Of a stretch of 22,750 nt of DNA, positions 1 to 7,090 are shown piece by piece. Made by a program: the position numbers and the translations under genes. The stretch is from an uncultured Eubacterium sp. GTDB taxonomy: Bacteria; Bacillota; Clostridia; Lachnospirales; Lachnospiraceae. The notes under the pieces were generated by a model. That model saw nothing but the letters and a program-made list of their open reading frames with translations, made no database searches and had not been told where the DNA came from. The DNA lies in the NCBI GenBank assembly GCA_934358495.1, contig CAKRKO010000041.1, positions 1 through 22,750 of the forward strand. The letters run 5' to 3'. The stretch's first letter is position 1; each line of letters begins with the position of its first letter.

Positions 1-8
1 GAGATTGT

Positions 9-59
9 ACTCCCACTGAGAAAGACTTGTTATTACTCACCACTTGCAGAAGTGGGAGT
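9..59 (+). repeat. Left-edge hairpin, possible end of an IS200/IS605-type element
   Basis: The segment contains a perfect 6-bp stem, CCACTT (40-45) and AAGTGG (50-55), around a GCAG loop. It also has a wider 9-bp inverted repeat, ACTCCCACT (9-17) against AGTGGGAGT (51-59). There is no T-run on either side, so it is not a classical terminator for the minus-strand gene that stops at 107. Subterminal hairpins of this CCACTT/AAGTGG kind are typical of the right ends of IS200/IS605 or tnpB-only elements, whose body would lie to the left, outside the window. No transposase sequence is visible here, so the identification is an inference. Confidence 0.3.
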
Positions 60-106
60 CTTCTCGACTGAGATAAAGCATCTTAGCAGATTGATTTACC
101 CACTAC

Positions 107-1732
107 TTAATCCAGCTTCTGCGCCTTCTGACAAATTTCTTCCAGGTTCAATCCATACCGGGAAGCAATATCCCGGGCATAACTGAGTCCATCCGGAGTC
201 GTTCTGCTGATACGGTAACTTCGCACACCGTCCTCTTTATTTTCCATCTGTGCCACCAGATTATCAATCTTGCTGCGGTTTCCCGGATAATTATTGTACT
301 CCGCAATCTTCATCGGCAGATCATGAATGTGCGTTACAAACAGGCCGCAGCAGCCAATCACGCCAATTCCTGTCAGCACTTCTGAAGCAATATAACCGGC
401 CTCCAGGCCACTGGTACTGGAAAAAGACTCGTCCATCAAAAGCATGTCCGTGTCAGCGAGCTGCCCTAAAATCTCACTCAGACGGGCACACTCACTTTCC
501 AGACGTCCCTTTCCGAAATTATTTTCATCGGAAACTGGGAAATGCGTAAAAATTCCCGTCATCGGACTCATTTTTGCCAGATGCGCCGGTACAAACAATC
601 CAAGCTGGCATAGCGCCTGCGCCATTCCGACAGAATAGGCAAAAATTGATTTTCCGCCATGATTCGGTCCTGTTACAATGTAAAAACGTCCGTTTTCATC
701 CAGCACAAACTCATTGGAAACCACCGTTTTCTCCACACCGCGCATAGCAAGCATCGGATTGTAAACTTGTTTTAACTCGCAAACCTTGTCCTCCACCGAA
801 CAGATCTGTGGCCGGCACATTTCAAATCCATGAGCCCGCATATCCAAAATAAACTTCACACCAGCTGTCAGGAAACGAATATCATCTAACAATGCCACGA
901 ACATCGCTGTATTTTCCTTATAATAATTCTGAATAATCGGTTCAAAGGCGCGCAAGGACTTTTCAAAAATAGTCTGCAGCGCACTTCCCATGGAATAATT
1001 CAATGACTTCTGTTCCTCCCCATGCAGTCCCTTTTGCAGCGGATACAGCGGAGTCATCATAACCTGACGGTCATTCAGCCGATGCTTCATCAGTTTATTA
1101 ATGATGCTTCCCGCCGAAAACTCCTTTTCATTAACAGAAATAATCCCTGCTTCCTTCGGTCGCAGATTTTCATCAAGGTTAATGCCGATGGTCACACTCT
1201 TCAGATAGCCAAAGTTTTTTCCTGTACATGCCATTTCACTCTTCAGATTCTGATATTCCTCACTGCGGGATACTTCATAAATCTGTGCACGGAACCGTTT
1301 CATGCCCTCCGAAGCAATATCCGCTGCCGGGTTCTTCTCCAGTTCATTAAAAACATCGGCAAACATATCCACCAGTTCCTCATACATTTCCAGATAACGC
1401 ACGGCACTCAGCGCTGAATCTACAGAAAAATCACTTCCAAGCACCCGGCGCAGATCATTTACATTCTGGATTTCTGAGACAGACCTGCAAAATACCTCAT
1501 AAAGCTTTGGATGCTCCACCAGATCTTCCACGATGGCCTGCCGATATTCCAGTACCTGTGGATCCGTAGAAAAAAACTTTTCCAATGTCAGATCTGAGTA
1601 GCCACGATACCGGTCATTTTGCAATACCACCATATCATCAATCTGTAACGTCCGGATAAACTCAAACGATTTCATCCTCACTTCATTCGCCGGATCATAC
1701 TCCGGCGGATATAAAAACCGAAAACCTGTCAT
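107..1732 (-). CDS. MutS-family ATPase lacking mismatch-recognition domains
   Basis: This is a 541-residue protein whose C-terminal part is a MutS domain V ATPase. The Walker A motif GPNHGGKS is at residues 355-362, the Walker B acidic pair DE is at 434-435 in LLMDESFSST, and a signature-like FGKGRLESE segment and a VTHIHDLP segment (switch histidine) are present. The N-terminal 350 residues are mostly helical and resemble the MutS lever/core region. The protein is much shorter than MutS (about 850) or MutS2 (about 780), with no recognisable mismatch-binding domain and no Smr nuclease domain. A role in DNA repair is therefore not assured, because such short MutS-like proteins are largely uncharacterised. 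The ATG is preceded by a good ribosome binding site (GGGAGGAAA). It lies 23 nt downstream of the vanZ-like gene and probably shares its transcript. Confidence 0.85.
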   Translation of the reverse strand: MTGFRFLYPPEYDPANEVRMKSFEFIRTLQIDDMVVLQNDRYRGYSDLTLEKFFSTDPQVLEYRQAIVEDLVEHPKLYEVFCRSVSEIQNVNDLRRVLGSDFSVDSALSAVRYLEMYEELVDMFADVFNELEKNPAADIASEGMKRFRAQIYEVSRSEEYQNLKSEMACTGKNFGYLKSVTIGINLDENLRPKEAGIISVNEKEFSAGSIINKLMKHRLNDRQVMMTPLYPLQKGLHGEEQKSLNYSMGSALQTIFEKSLRAFEPIIQNYYKENTAMFVALLDDIRFLTAGVKFILDMRAHGFEMCRPQICSVEDKVCELKQVYNPMLAMRGVEKTVVSNEFVLDENGRFYIVTGPNHGGKSIFAYSVGMAQALCQLGLFVPAHLAKMSPMTGIFTHFPVSDENNFGKGRLESECARLSEILGQLADTDMLLMDESFSSTSGLEAGYIASEVLTGIGVIGCCGLFVTHIHDLPMKIAEYNNYPGNRSKIDNLVAQMENKEDGVRSYRISRTTPDGLSYARDIASRYGLNLEEICQKAQKLD

Positions 1733-1755
1733 TTTCTTTATTTCCTCCCAATTTC

Positions 1756-2238
1756 CTATAACCGATGCCTTTTCTTCCCTCTATAACGCATCACCAACAC
1801 TACAATTATACTCAGCACCAGTGCTCCACTGCTGTCAATCAACACATCCGTAAACCGGCCGGCTCTTCCTGGCACAAACAGCTGATGAAACTCATCCGTA
1901 CATGCATAACCGAATGTCATCGCAAAAGATGCAATATTTCTCCATTTTCCACGGATACCGGACACCCAGAATGCTGTCAGAAACGATATACACAAAATAA
2001 TATATTCCGTCACATGCGCTCCTTTTCGCACTAGTGTAGAAATCACACCTAAGAGATCTGCATCCGATAATTTCAAGAACAATCCCAGCTTTGCCCGTGC
2101 ATTTAAAAATAGCTGCACAAAAAAATTGCTTAAATTTGATGACTCTTGCGCATGCTGGCTGGAAAAGCAAAAAATCATAACTGCTACAGCAAGCGGAAAA
2201 AGCCAGATGAAATATTTCTTATTAGAATGATTTTTCAT
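1756..2238 (-). CDS. VanZ family membrane protein
   Basis: This 160-residue integral membrane protein has an N-terminal hydrophobic segment (about 9-26), hydrophobic stretches at about 76-93, 100-113 and 137-151, and a basic tail. It carries the VanZ-family signatures: FSSQ after the first membrane segment (25-28), RKGAHVTEY (71-79), and TDEFHQLFVPGR (114-125) followed by DVLIDSSGA. The archetype VanZ gives low-level teicoplanin resistance in enterococci, but most family members in Clostridia have no known function, so resistance should not be inferred. The start ATG has only a modest upstream AGGAA. The gene is the first of a two-gene unit with the MutS-like ATPase. Confidence 0.85.
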   Translation of the reverse strand: MKNHSNKKYFIWLFPLAVAVMIFCFSSQHAQESSNLSNFFVQLFLNARAKLGLFLKLSDADLLGVISTLVRKGAHVTEYIILCISFLTAFWVSGIRGKWRNIASFAMTFGYACTDEFHQLFVPGRAGRFTDVLIDSSGALVLSIIVVLVMRYRGKKRHRL

Positions 2239-2372
2239 AAACGATATGTTCCTATACTTCTATTAATAATCTTTTATAACACTCTTTGTTTTCAGTCACA
2301 TAACTTATTGATTTTTGTAATCCTCCAGTATAATTCTGTCGATCATTTAGAATAAAGACTGGCTTTCGCCTA

Positions 2373-2429
2373 TTAAAAGAAAAATAGAACACTAAATGCT
2401 TATACAAAGTGTAGCATTTGTGTTCTATT
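2373..2429 (-). terminator. Rho-independent terminator of the recombinase gene
   Basis: A stem of 17 paired bases forms from AATAGAACAC plus AAATGCT (2383-2392, 2394-2400) and AGCATTT plus GTGTTCTATT (2413-2429), with one bulged T at 2393 and a 12-nt loop. Read on the minus strand, the stem runs straight into TTTTTCTTTT (complement of 2373-2382). It therefore ends leftward transcription coming from the recombinase gene and separates it from the vanZ-like gene. Confidence 0.8.
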
Positions 2430-2480
2430 CCGTCAATGACGATTAAAGTAATTTATATATTTTTATTTTGTTGGAATTCA

Positions 2481-2494
2481 ATGTTTCATGATAT
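2481..2494 (+). repeat. Inverted-repeat arm downstream of the recombinase
   Basis: ATGTTTCATGATAT here matches, in inverted orientation and with one mismatch, the segment at 3542-3555 upstream of the recombinase (whose complement reads ATGTTTCATGCTAT). Ten of the bases form an uninterrupted match. The two arms flank the recombinase gene on both sides. They could be recombination core sites or a chance match. Confidence 0.3.
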
Positions 2495-2546
2495 TTCCAG
2501 CTGATAACATGGCTATATCACATTTACGATACCAAGTTCGATTGAC

Positions 2547-3515
2547 TTATCCAGCGCACTGGATTAATGGTTCTATTTTTTGCATTTGCAGCTTTTTATA
2601 TTCCATGGATGAATGGAAATAATATTCCATGGTTATCTTAATATCGGAATGCCCCAGAACCTCACTGAGGGTTCTGACATCCCATCCCATGGTAATACAG
2701 CGCGTTGCGAATGTATGCCGCAGGCAATGAAAATTCAGATATGGAATCTGTAATTCCTCTAATATCTGTTTATAAAAAAGTTGTATGGTTCGTGGATCCA
2801 CGGGAGCTGCTCCCGTTCTTGAAAAGATAAAACGACGAGATTTAGAAAAGATCAAATTCTGATTCAGATATTCAATCAAAAAATCCGGCAGCGGAATCAT
2901 TCGATAAGCGCTCCGGCTTTTTGGAGATGTTATGACAAGTTCTGTTTTCTTCTTTTTATTTGCTTTAGATGTTATTACAGCAGTGCGCTGCACAGTTTGT
3001 ATGATTCTGATGTATCCGTTGATCAGATCCAGATTTTCATAGGTCAGTGCACACAGTTCCCCGATACGGATTCCTGTGTAAAGAGCCAGCAGAATCCCGC
3101 ATGAATACTGGGATGGATGCTCATAAAGGTATTGTTCCAGTAAAGTCTGATTTTCTTTTGAAAACACATGCACAAGGTGATACTCACGAGATAGTTTTGG
3201 TATCAGAAGATACTGACTTTTTATGTATCCCTGATCCTGTGCAAGTCGAAGTGTGCTATTTACGATCATACACAAACATCGAAGTGTACCTGTTGCCAAC
3301 GGATGCCCTTCTACGCTTTTTTTACTGACAGTTGTATAAAACTCATCAATGAACTTCTGGTTGATTTTTGCACAAGTAATTTTTGCGAAATATGGCCGCA
3401 CATGAAGCCGCACCAATTGTTCATATTTGCAGAACGTAGACCTCTTGATGTTTTCCTTTTTTGTCTCCAGCCATTCATCCATAAGTGTGTTAAAAAGTGT
3501 TTGTGATTTGCTCAT
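2547..3515 (-). CDS. Tyrosine-family site-specific recombinase/integrase
   Basis: With the ATG at 3515 this is a 322-residue phage-type integrase. An N-terminal SAM-like core-binding domain (about 1-105) is followed by the catalytic domain. The full active site is visible: R150 in GIRIGELCAL, K199 in TSPKSRS, H263-x-x-R266 in HCLRHTFATR, H289 in LGHSD, and the nucleophile Y299 (or Y298) in EYYFHS. The upstream in-frame GTG at 3536 is disfavoured because AAAAAGGAG lies 9 nt before the ATG at 3515. No excisionase, relaxase, phage gene or tRNA lies beside it. It is either a relic of an integrated element or a stand-alone recombinase acting on nearby inverted repeats. It has its own terminator, and its DNA is more AT-rich than the housekeeping genes around it. 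Confidence 0.9.
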   Translation of the reverse strand: MSKSQTLFNTLMDEWLETKKENIKRSTFCKYEQLVRLHVRPYFAKITCAKINQKFIDEFYTTVSKKSVEGHPLATGTLRCLCMIVNSTLRLAQDQGYIKSQYLLIPKLSREYHLVHVFSKENQTLLEQYLYEHPSQYSCGILLALYTGIRIGELCALTYENLDLINGYIRIIQTVQRTAVITSKANKKKKTELVITSPKSRSAYRMIPLPDFLIEYLNQNLIFSKSRRFIFSRTGAAPVDPRTIQLFYKQILEELQIPYLNFHCLRHTFATRCITMGWDVRTLSEVLGHSDIKITMEYYFHSSMEYKKLQMQKIEPLIQCAG

Positions 3516-3541
3516 TTGTAATGTCTCCTTTTTCACAAACT

Positions 3542-3555
3542 ATAGCATGAAACAT
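3542..3555 (-). repeat. Inverted-repeat arm upstream of the recombinase
   Basis: ATAGCATGAAACAT is the partner of the arm at 2481-2494 (13 of 14 positions match when inverted). It lies about 26 nt before the recombinase ATG and just upstream of its ribosome binding site, where binding by the enzyme could also affect its own expression. This is an inference from position. Confidence 0.3.
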
Positions 3556-3648
3556 GGATGGTACTGTTTGGAAATCATACAGGAAAAGACATTTTTCGCT
3601 CATTTGTATAAATTTTTTAGTGCAAAATTGTTACAAATAGCATTTAAC

Positions 3649-3701
3649 ATAAAAACCCCGCAGGAAAAATGGCTTTACACCACCAATTTCCCTGCGGGGT
3701 T
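3649..3701 (-). terminator. Rho-independent terminator of trpS
   Basis: An 11-bp GC-rich perfect stem, AACCCCGCAGG (3654-3664) and CCTGCGGGGTT (3691-3701), has partly pairing A and T tracts inside. On the minus strand the stem is followed by TTTTT, giving a classical terminator 13 nt after the trpS stop codon. It also insulates the recombinase gene from trpS transcription. Confidence 0.9.
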
Positions 3702-3713
3702 CGTTTTCACTTA

Positions 3714-4757
3714 TTAATCGAAATAATTAATCTGCATTGCTGCACGTACATCATTCAATGTCGCTGCTGCCTTCTTTTCAGCAACCTCTGTACCCTTTTT
3801 CAAGATATCATATACATCCGGAATACGCTGCTCCCACATTTTACGTCTCTCGCGAATCGGTGCAAGTTCTTCCTGAAGTACATTATTCAGGAATTTCTTT
3901 ACTTTCACATCGCCAAGACCACCTCGGGTATAATGTGCTTTCAGCTCGTCCAGATTCTGATACTCCGGCAAATACTCTGCAAAGTGCTCCGGTTTGCTGA
4001 ATGCATCCAGATAAATGAATACCGGGTTTCCATCTACACGGCCCGGATCTTCTACTCTCAGATGATTCGGATCTGTAAACATAGACATTACTTTTTTCTT
4101 AATATCTTCGGATTCGTCGGACAGGTAAATGCAGTTTCCAAGTGATTTACTCATTTTTGCTTTACCATCGATACCCGGCAGACGTAAGCATGCCTGATTG
4201 GTCGGAAGTACGATTTCCGGCTCTGTCAGTGTCTCGCCATATACGCTGTTGAATTTATGAACGATTTCTTTGCACTGCTCGATCATCGGCATCTGATCCT
4301 CGCCAGCCGGAACGGTTGTGGCACGGAATGCAGTAATATCTGCTGCCTGGCTGATCGGATAACAGAAGAAACCAACCGGGATGCTGGACTCAAAATTTTT
4401 CTGCTGAATCTCAGCTTTTACGGTAGGATTTCTCTGAACTCTGGATACCGTTACCAGATTCATATAATAAAAGGTCAGCTCTGTCAGTTCCGGTACCATA
4501 GACTGGATAAAGATGTTTGCTTTCTCCGGATCAATACCGCATGCCAGATAATCAAGTGCAACCTGAAGGATGTTCTGACGAACTTTCTCCGGATGTTCTG
4601 CATTATCTGTCAATGCCTGTGCATCTGCTATCATAATAAAAATCTCGTCATACAGCCCGGAATTCTGCAGACGAACTCTTTCTTTCAATGATCCCACGTA
4701 ATGTCCGACATGAAGACGGCCTGTCGGGCGATCACCTGTCAAAATAATTTTACTCAT
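3714..4757 (-). CDS. trpS: Tryptophan--tRNA ligase
   Basis: This 347-residue class I aminoacyl-tRNA synthetase of the TrpRS type charges tRNA-Trp with tryptophan at the expense of ATP in the cytoplasm. The HIGH-type motif is HVGH (16-19) within RPTGRLHVGHYVGS, and the KMSKS loop is at 201-205 (GKAKMSKSLGN). The length is normal for the family. The ATG is preceded by GGAG with 9-nt spacing, and a consensus promoter lies immediately upstream. The predicted leader is only about 20 nt, so there is no room for a T-box or tryptophan attenuator. The gene is monocistronic, divergent from the cytidylate-kinase-like gene, and ended by its own terminator. Confidence 0.97.
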   Translation of the reverse strand: MSKIILTGDRPTGRLHVGHYVGSLKERVRLQNSGLYDEIFIMIADAQALTDNAEHPEKVRQNILQVALDYLACGIDPEKANIFIQSMVPELTELTFYYMNLVTVSRVQRNPTVKAEIQQKNFESSIPVGFFCYPISQAADITAFRATTVPAGEDQMPMIEQCKEIVHKFNSVYGETLTEPEIVLPTNQACLRLPGIDGKAKMSKSLGNCIYLSDESEDIKKKVMSMFTDPNHLRVEDPGRVDGNPVFIYLDAFSKPEHFAEYLPEYQNLDELKAHYTRGGLGDVKVKKFLNNVLQEELAPIRERRKMWEQRIPDVYDILKKGTEVAEKKAAATLNDVRAAMQINYFD

Positions 4758-4785
4758 GTTTCTGCTACTCCTTTACATACCTAGT

Positions 4786-4814
4786 ATTATATGCCACCAG
4801 AGCTTTATCGTCAA
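4786..4814 (-). promoter_or_regulatory. Sigma-A type promoter of trpS
   Basis: On the minus strand TTGACG (complement of 4809-4814) is followed by exactly 17 nt and then TATAAT (complement of 4786-4791). The start of transcription would fall near 4779, about 22 nt before the trpS ATG. Confidence 0.85.
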
Positions 4815-4849
4815 CCAACGGAGACGTTTATTTCTTCAGTAAATTTTTT

Positions 4850-4883
4850 TACAGTTCACTCATCATATGGATTCAAATATTGT
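4850..4883 (+). repeat. Partial copy of the dispersed TACAGTTCAC element
   Basis: These 34 nt match 20991-21024 at 30 positions, with the first 16 identical (TACAGTTCACTCATCA). Only the 5' end of the element is present. The complementary arm, the inner hairpins and the GTGAACTGTA terminus are missing, although a GTGAAC at 4882-4887 re-creates a small inverted repeat with GTTCAC. It lies between the divergent trpS and kinase promoters. Confidence 0.6.
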
Positions 4884-4906
4884 GAACACATTTTTCAATC
4901 TGTATG

Positions 4907-4936
4907 TTACATTTTCCCGCCCCCATATGTTATAAT
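4907..4936 (+). promoter_or_regulatory. Promoter of the cytidylate-kinase-like gene
   Basis: A perfect TATAAT at 4931-4936 follows TTACAT (4907-4912) after an 18-nt spacer. Transcription would start near 4943, about 40 nt before the preferred ATG at 4985. Confidence 0.6.
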
Positions 4937-4984
4937 ATAGATGGGTAAATACAGTTTTTACAATATATGAAAGAAGGTATGACT

Positions 4985-5581
4985 ATGAAACAGACGATCA
5001 TTACAATTAGTCGTGAATTCGGAAGTGGCGGTCACGTTATTGGGGAAAAAATTGCAGAAAAAATGAATATTCCTTTCTATGACAAGGACATCATTCAGGA
5101 AATTGCAGACAAAACCGGCTTTTCAGAAGATTTTGTAAAGGAGCAGTCCGAATATGCCCCTTCCCAAAATATGTTTGCCTACGCATTTGTCGGCCGTGAC
5201 CACACCGGAAGCTCTCTTTCCGATCAGGTCTATGCTGCGCAGACACAGGTCATTCGCGATCTGGCAGAAAAAGGTTCCTGCGTTATTATCGGGCGCTGCG
5301 CCGACTACATTTTAAAAGATCGGCCGGATACATATCATATCTTTGTATATGGAAATGAAGCTGAAAAAATTTCACGTACCCAGCAGCTGTTCCATTTACC
5401 GGAAAAAGAAGCTCTGGCAATGAACCGTGGTATGGATAAAAAGAGACGGCTTCATTACGAATACTATACTGACCGCAAATGGGGTGATCCAAAGAATCAC
5501 TGCATGTGTCTGAATACCAGCGTACTTGGTATCGACCGCTGCGTACAGTATATTATAGAATTGATTCAATCTAATCAGTAA
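4985..5581 (+). CDS. Cytidylate kinase-like family protein
   Basis: This 198-residue P-loop protein of the cytidylate kinase-like family has an N-terminal nucleotide-binding loop, SREFGSGGHVIGEK (9-22), an early FYDKDIIQEIA segment, and a CVIIGRCADYIL strand-helix typical of the family. Basic residues in the lid region are present (RTQQLF, MDKKRRLHYEYYTDRKWG). It is not the canonical Cmk. Such paralogues are common in Clostridia and their true substrate is unknown. Three in-frame ATGs exist (4967, 4979, 4985). The last is preferred because AAGAAGG (4971-4977) lies 7 nt before it. It is a single-gene unit with its own promoter and terminator. Confidence 0.88.
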   Translation: MKQTIITISREFGSGGHVIGEKIAEKMNIPFYDKDIIQEIADKTGFSEDFVKEQSEYAPSQNMFAYAFVGRDHTGSSLSDQVYAAQTQVIRDLAEKGSCVIIGRCADYILKDRPDTYHIFVYGNEAEKISRTQQLFHLPEKEALAMNRGMDKKRRLHYEYYTDRKWGDPKNHCMCLNTSVLGIDRCVQYIIELIQSNQ

Positions 5582-5587
5582 TATAAG

Positions 5588-5620
5588 GAAATCCGTGAGT
5601 GCTGCACTCACGGATTTCTT
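5588..5620 (+). terminator. Terminator shared by convergent transcripts
   Basis: A 14-bp perfect stem, GAAATCCGTGAGTG (5588-5601) and CACTCACGGATTTC (5605-5618), closes a 3-nt loop 7 nt after the kinase gene stop. A short T-rich tail follows on the plus strand, and TTTCCTT follows on the minus strand. It can therefore also end the long minus-strand operon that finishes with thiN at 5643. Confidence 0.8.
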
Positions 5621-5642
5621 TGTATACTACTGCTTATCTTTG

Positions 5643-6290
5643 CTAATCTCTCGACTCTATCACAAGCAGTATGCCATCTTTACAGTGGATTGTTGCTGTT
5701 TCTGCGTCCAGTTCATTGCTCACTCCGCGGGCAATTCCGCTGACAAGTGTAAAATCTTCCACTTCGTATGCAAATCCCTTCAATGTGATACCTGTCACCT
5801 CAGGTGTAAATGGAAGCAGAGAAACATACTTTCCAAACTGATCTGCCTTCTTCAACGCTGCCTCGCCCTGTACCATGCGAATCCGGTTATGAGCATCTAC
5901 GATCTGACAGGATACTTGTCTGTCCAAAGCCAGCTTCAACATCTGAATATTTCCCATGACATGATCCAGACGTGTTCCGGTGGCGCCGATCATCGTGACT
6001 GCATCCGCTCCGATCTCAATTGCACGAAGTAATGCAAGCTCCGTATCTGTTTCATCCTTATGCGACGGGAAACGCTCCATCCGCTCCGAACAAACCGCCT
6101 TAAAATACTCATAAGACTCTTGATCCACAGAATCGAAATCACCCAGAATCAAATCCGGTATAATCCCTGCCTCATGACAAAACTTCATACCAGCGTCAGC
6201 ACATACTACGTAATCCCACTCTCGTTCTTCTATATATCTGGCAGCGAATTCACTCTGAATTGTTCCTCCAGTCACAATCAATGTATTCAC
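5643..6290 (-). CDS. thiN: Thiamine pyrophosphokinase
   Basis: This 215-residue thiamine diphosphokinase transfers pyrophosphate from ATP to thiamine to make thiamine pyrophosphate. Family motifs are ADAG (31-34), PDLILGDFDS (45-54), DETDTE (79-84), the GATGTRLDH segment, and a C-terminal beta-rich thiamine-binding part ending SGIARGVSNEL. The start is taken as GTG at 6290, because GAGGTG lies 6 nt before it and the product then begins MNTLIVTGG as in homologues. An in-frame TTG at 6314 would add eight residues with no ribosome binding site. It is the last gene of the rsgA-rpe-thiN order known from Bacillus subtilis. Confidence 0.93.
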   Translation of the reverse strand: MNTLIVTGGTIQSEFAARYIEEREWDYVVCADAGMKFCHEAGIIPDLILGDFDSVDQESYEYFKAVCSERMERFPSHKDETDTELALLRAIEIGADAVTMIGATGTRLDHVMGNIQMLKLALDRQVSCQIVDAHNRIRMVQGEAALKKADQFGKYVSLLPFTPEVTGITLKGFAYEVEDFTLVSGIARGVSNELDAETATIHCKDGILLVIESRD

Positions 6291-6342
6291 TCTACTCACC
6301 TCAACTTTAATCAATTCAGAAACGGCCTCACAAACTTACGTC

Positions 6343-6996
6343 TTATTTCTCCATCACATCAAGAAATGCCTTTACGTTCTCCTGAATATTCCCTTTAAAT
6401 ACTGCCGTTCCAGCCACGATTATATTCGCCCCTGCATCCAGAACTTCCTGCACATTCTTCAATGACACACCACCATCGACCTCAATATCAGCCTGGCAAT
6501 GTTTCTCTTCCATCATTTTCTTCAGATCACGAATCTTCTGTGTTGTATACGGAATGTATTTCTGTCCGCCAAATCCAGGATTGACACTCATCAGCAACAC
6601 CATATCACACTCCGGCAGAATGTAATTCAACACAGAAAGCGGAGTCGCCGGATTCAGGGCCACGCCTGCCAGCACGCCACGATCTTTGATAGCATGAATG
6701 GTTCGATCCAGATGTTTGCATGCCTCTGCATGTACAGTAATCAGATCTGCTCCGGCCTCTACGAACTCATCGATATAGCGCACCGGCTCATCAATCATCA
6801 GATGCACATCAAAAATACGGTCAGAACATTTCCGGATAGATTTGATAACCGGAAGTCCAAAGGAAATACTCGGCACAAAACTTCCATCCATAACATCGAT
6901 ATGCACATACTGTGCGCCTGCCTCATCCAGCATTTTTACCTGCTCGCCAAGAATTGAAAAATCAGATGCAAGCAGTGACGGTGATAAACAATTCAT
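6343..6996 (-). CDS. rpe: Ribulose-phosphate 3-epimerase
   Basis: This 217-residue TIM-barrel enzyme interconverts ribulose 5-phosphate and xylulose 5-phosphate in the pentose phosphate pathway. Metal and catalytic residues are in place: H32 and D34 in HIDVMDG, H65 in DVHLMIDEP, and D174 in EVDGG. The phosphate-gripping NPGFGGQ is at 139-145. The ATG at 6996 has AAGGAG with a 9-nt spacer. The start overlaps, as ATGA, the stop of a possible 31-codon frame that bridges back to rsgA. Confidence 0.97.
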   Translation of the reverse strand: MNCLSPSLLASDFSILGEQVKMLDEAGAQYVHIDVMDGSFVPSISFGLPVIKSIRKCSDRIFDVHLMIDEPVRYIDEFVEAGADLITVHAEACKHLDRTIHAIKDRGVLAGVALNPATPLSVLNYILPECDMVLLMSVNPGFGGQKYIPYTTQKIRDLKKMMEEKHCQADIEVDGGVSLKNVQEVLDAGANIIVAGTAVFKGNIQENVKAFLDVMEK

Positions 6997-7088
6997 TTTT
7001 TATACTCCTTTTTCTTTCCCAGCAACTCATATTCGCTATGCAAAAATAAGACATCCGAATCGTTCAATTGCTGATAATCATTAACCAT
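6993..7088 (-). CDS. Possible 31-residue small protein between rsgA and rpe
   Basis: An ATG-started frame opens 2 nt after the rsgA stop and closes with a TGA that overlaps the rpe start (ATGA). The product begins MVNDYQQLNDSD and ends ELLGKKKEYKK. It fills the 94-nt gap exactly, as expected for translational coupling, and it also contains the rpe ribosome binding site. Against it, there is only a weak A-rich upstream sequence with no clear ribosome binding site, and the product matches no family I recognise. It may be chance or a degraded rsgA tail. Confidence 0.25.
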   Translation of the reverse strand: MVNDYQQLNDSDVLFLHSEYELLGKKKEYKK

Positions 7089-7090
7089 GG

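Larger units (their letters stand above)
2239..2546. other. Intergenic region between vanZ-like gene and recombinase
   Basis: This is about 308 bp of AT-rich DNA. It holds the strong leftward terminator at 2373-2429 and one arm of an inverted repeat at 2481-2494. No tRNA and no supported gene was seen on either strand. A GGAGG on the minus strand near 2323 is not followed by a credible frame. A TATAAA on the minus strand about 35 nt upstream of the vanZ-like start could be a -10 box, but no matching -35 is convincing. Confidence 0.5.

Noticed and set aside
1..183. Open plus-strand frame from base 1 running into the MutS-like gene
   Set aside because: It has no start codon in the window, lies mostly antisense to a well-supported gene and crosses the hairpin; the product matches nothing I recognise.
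2300..2360. Minus-strand GGAGG and a 13-codon ATG frame between the recombinase terminator and the vanZ-like gene
   Set aside because: The GGAGG lies inside the tiny frame and is not followed by a start codon at a usable distance; no conserved product is evident.
2549..2564. ATCCAG/CTGGAT palindrome at the 3' end of the recombinase gene
   Set aside because: It lies in the last codons, is short, has no T-run, and the true terminator is downstream; there is no evidence that it is an attachment site.
6291..6314. TTG start for thiN eight codons upstream of the chosen GTG
   Set aside because: No ribosome binding site precedes the TTG, whereas GAGGTG precedes the GTG and gives the usual N terminus.
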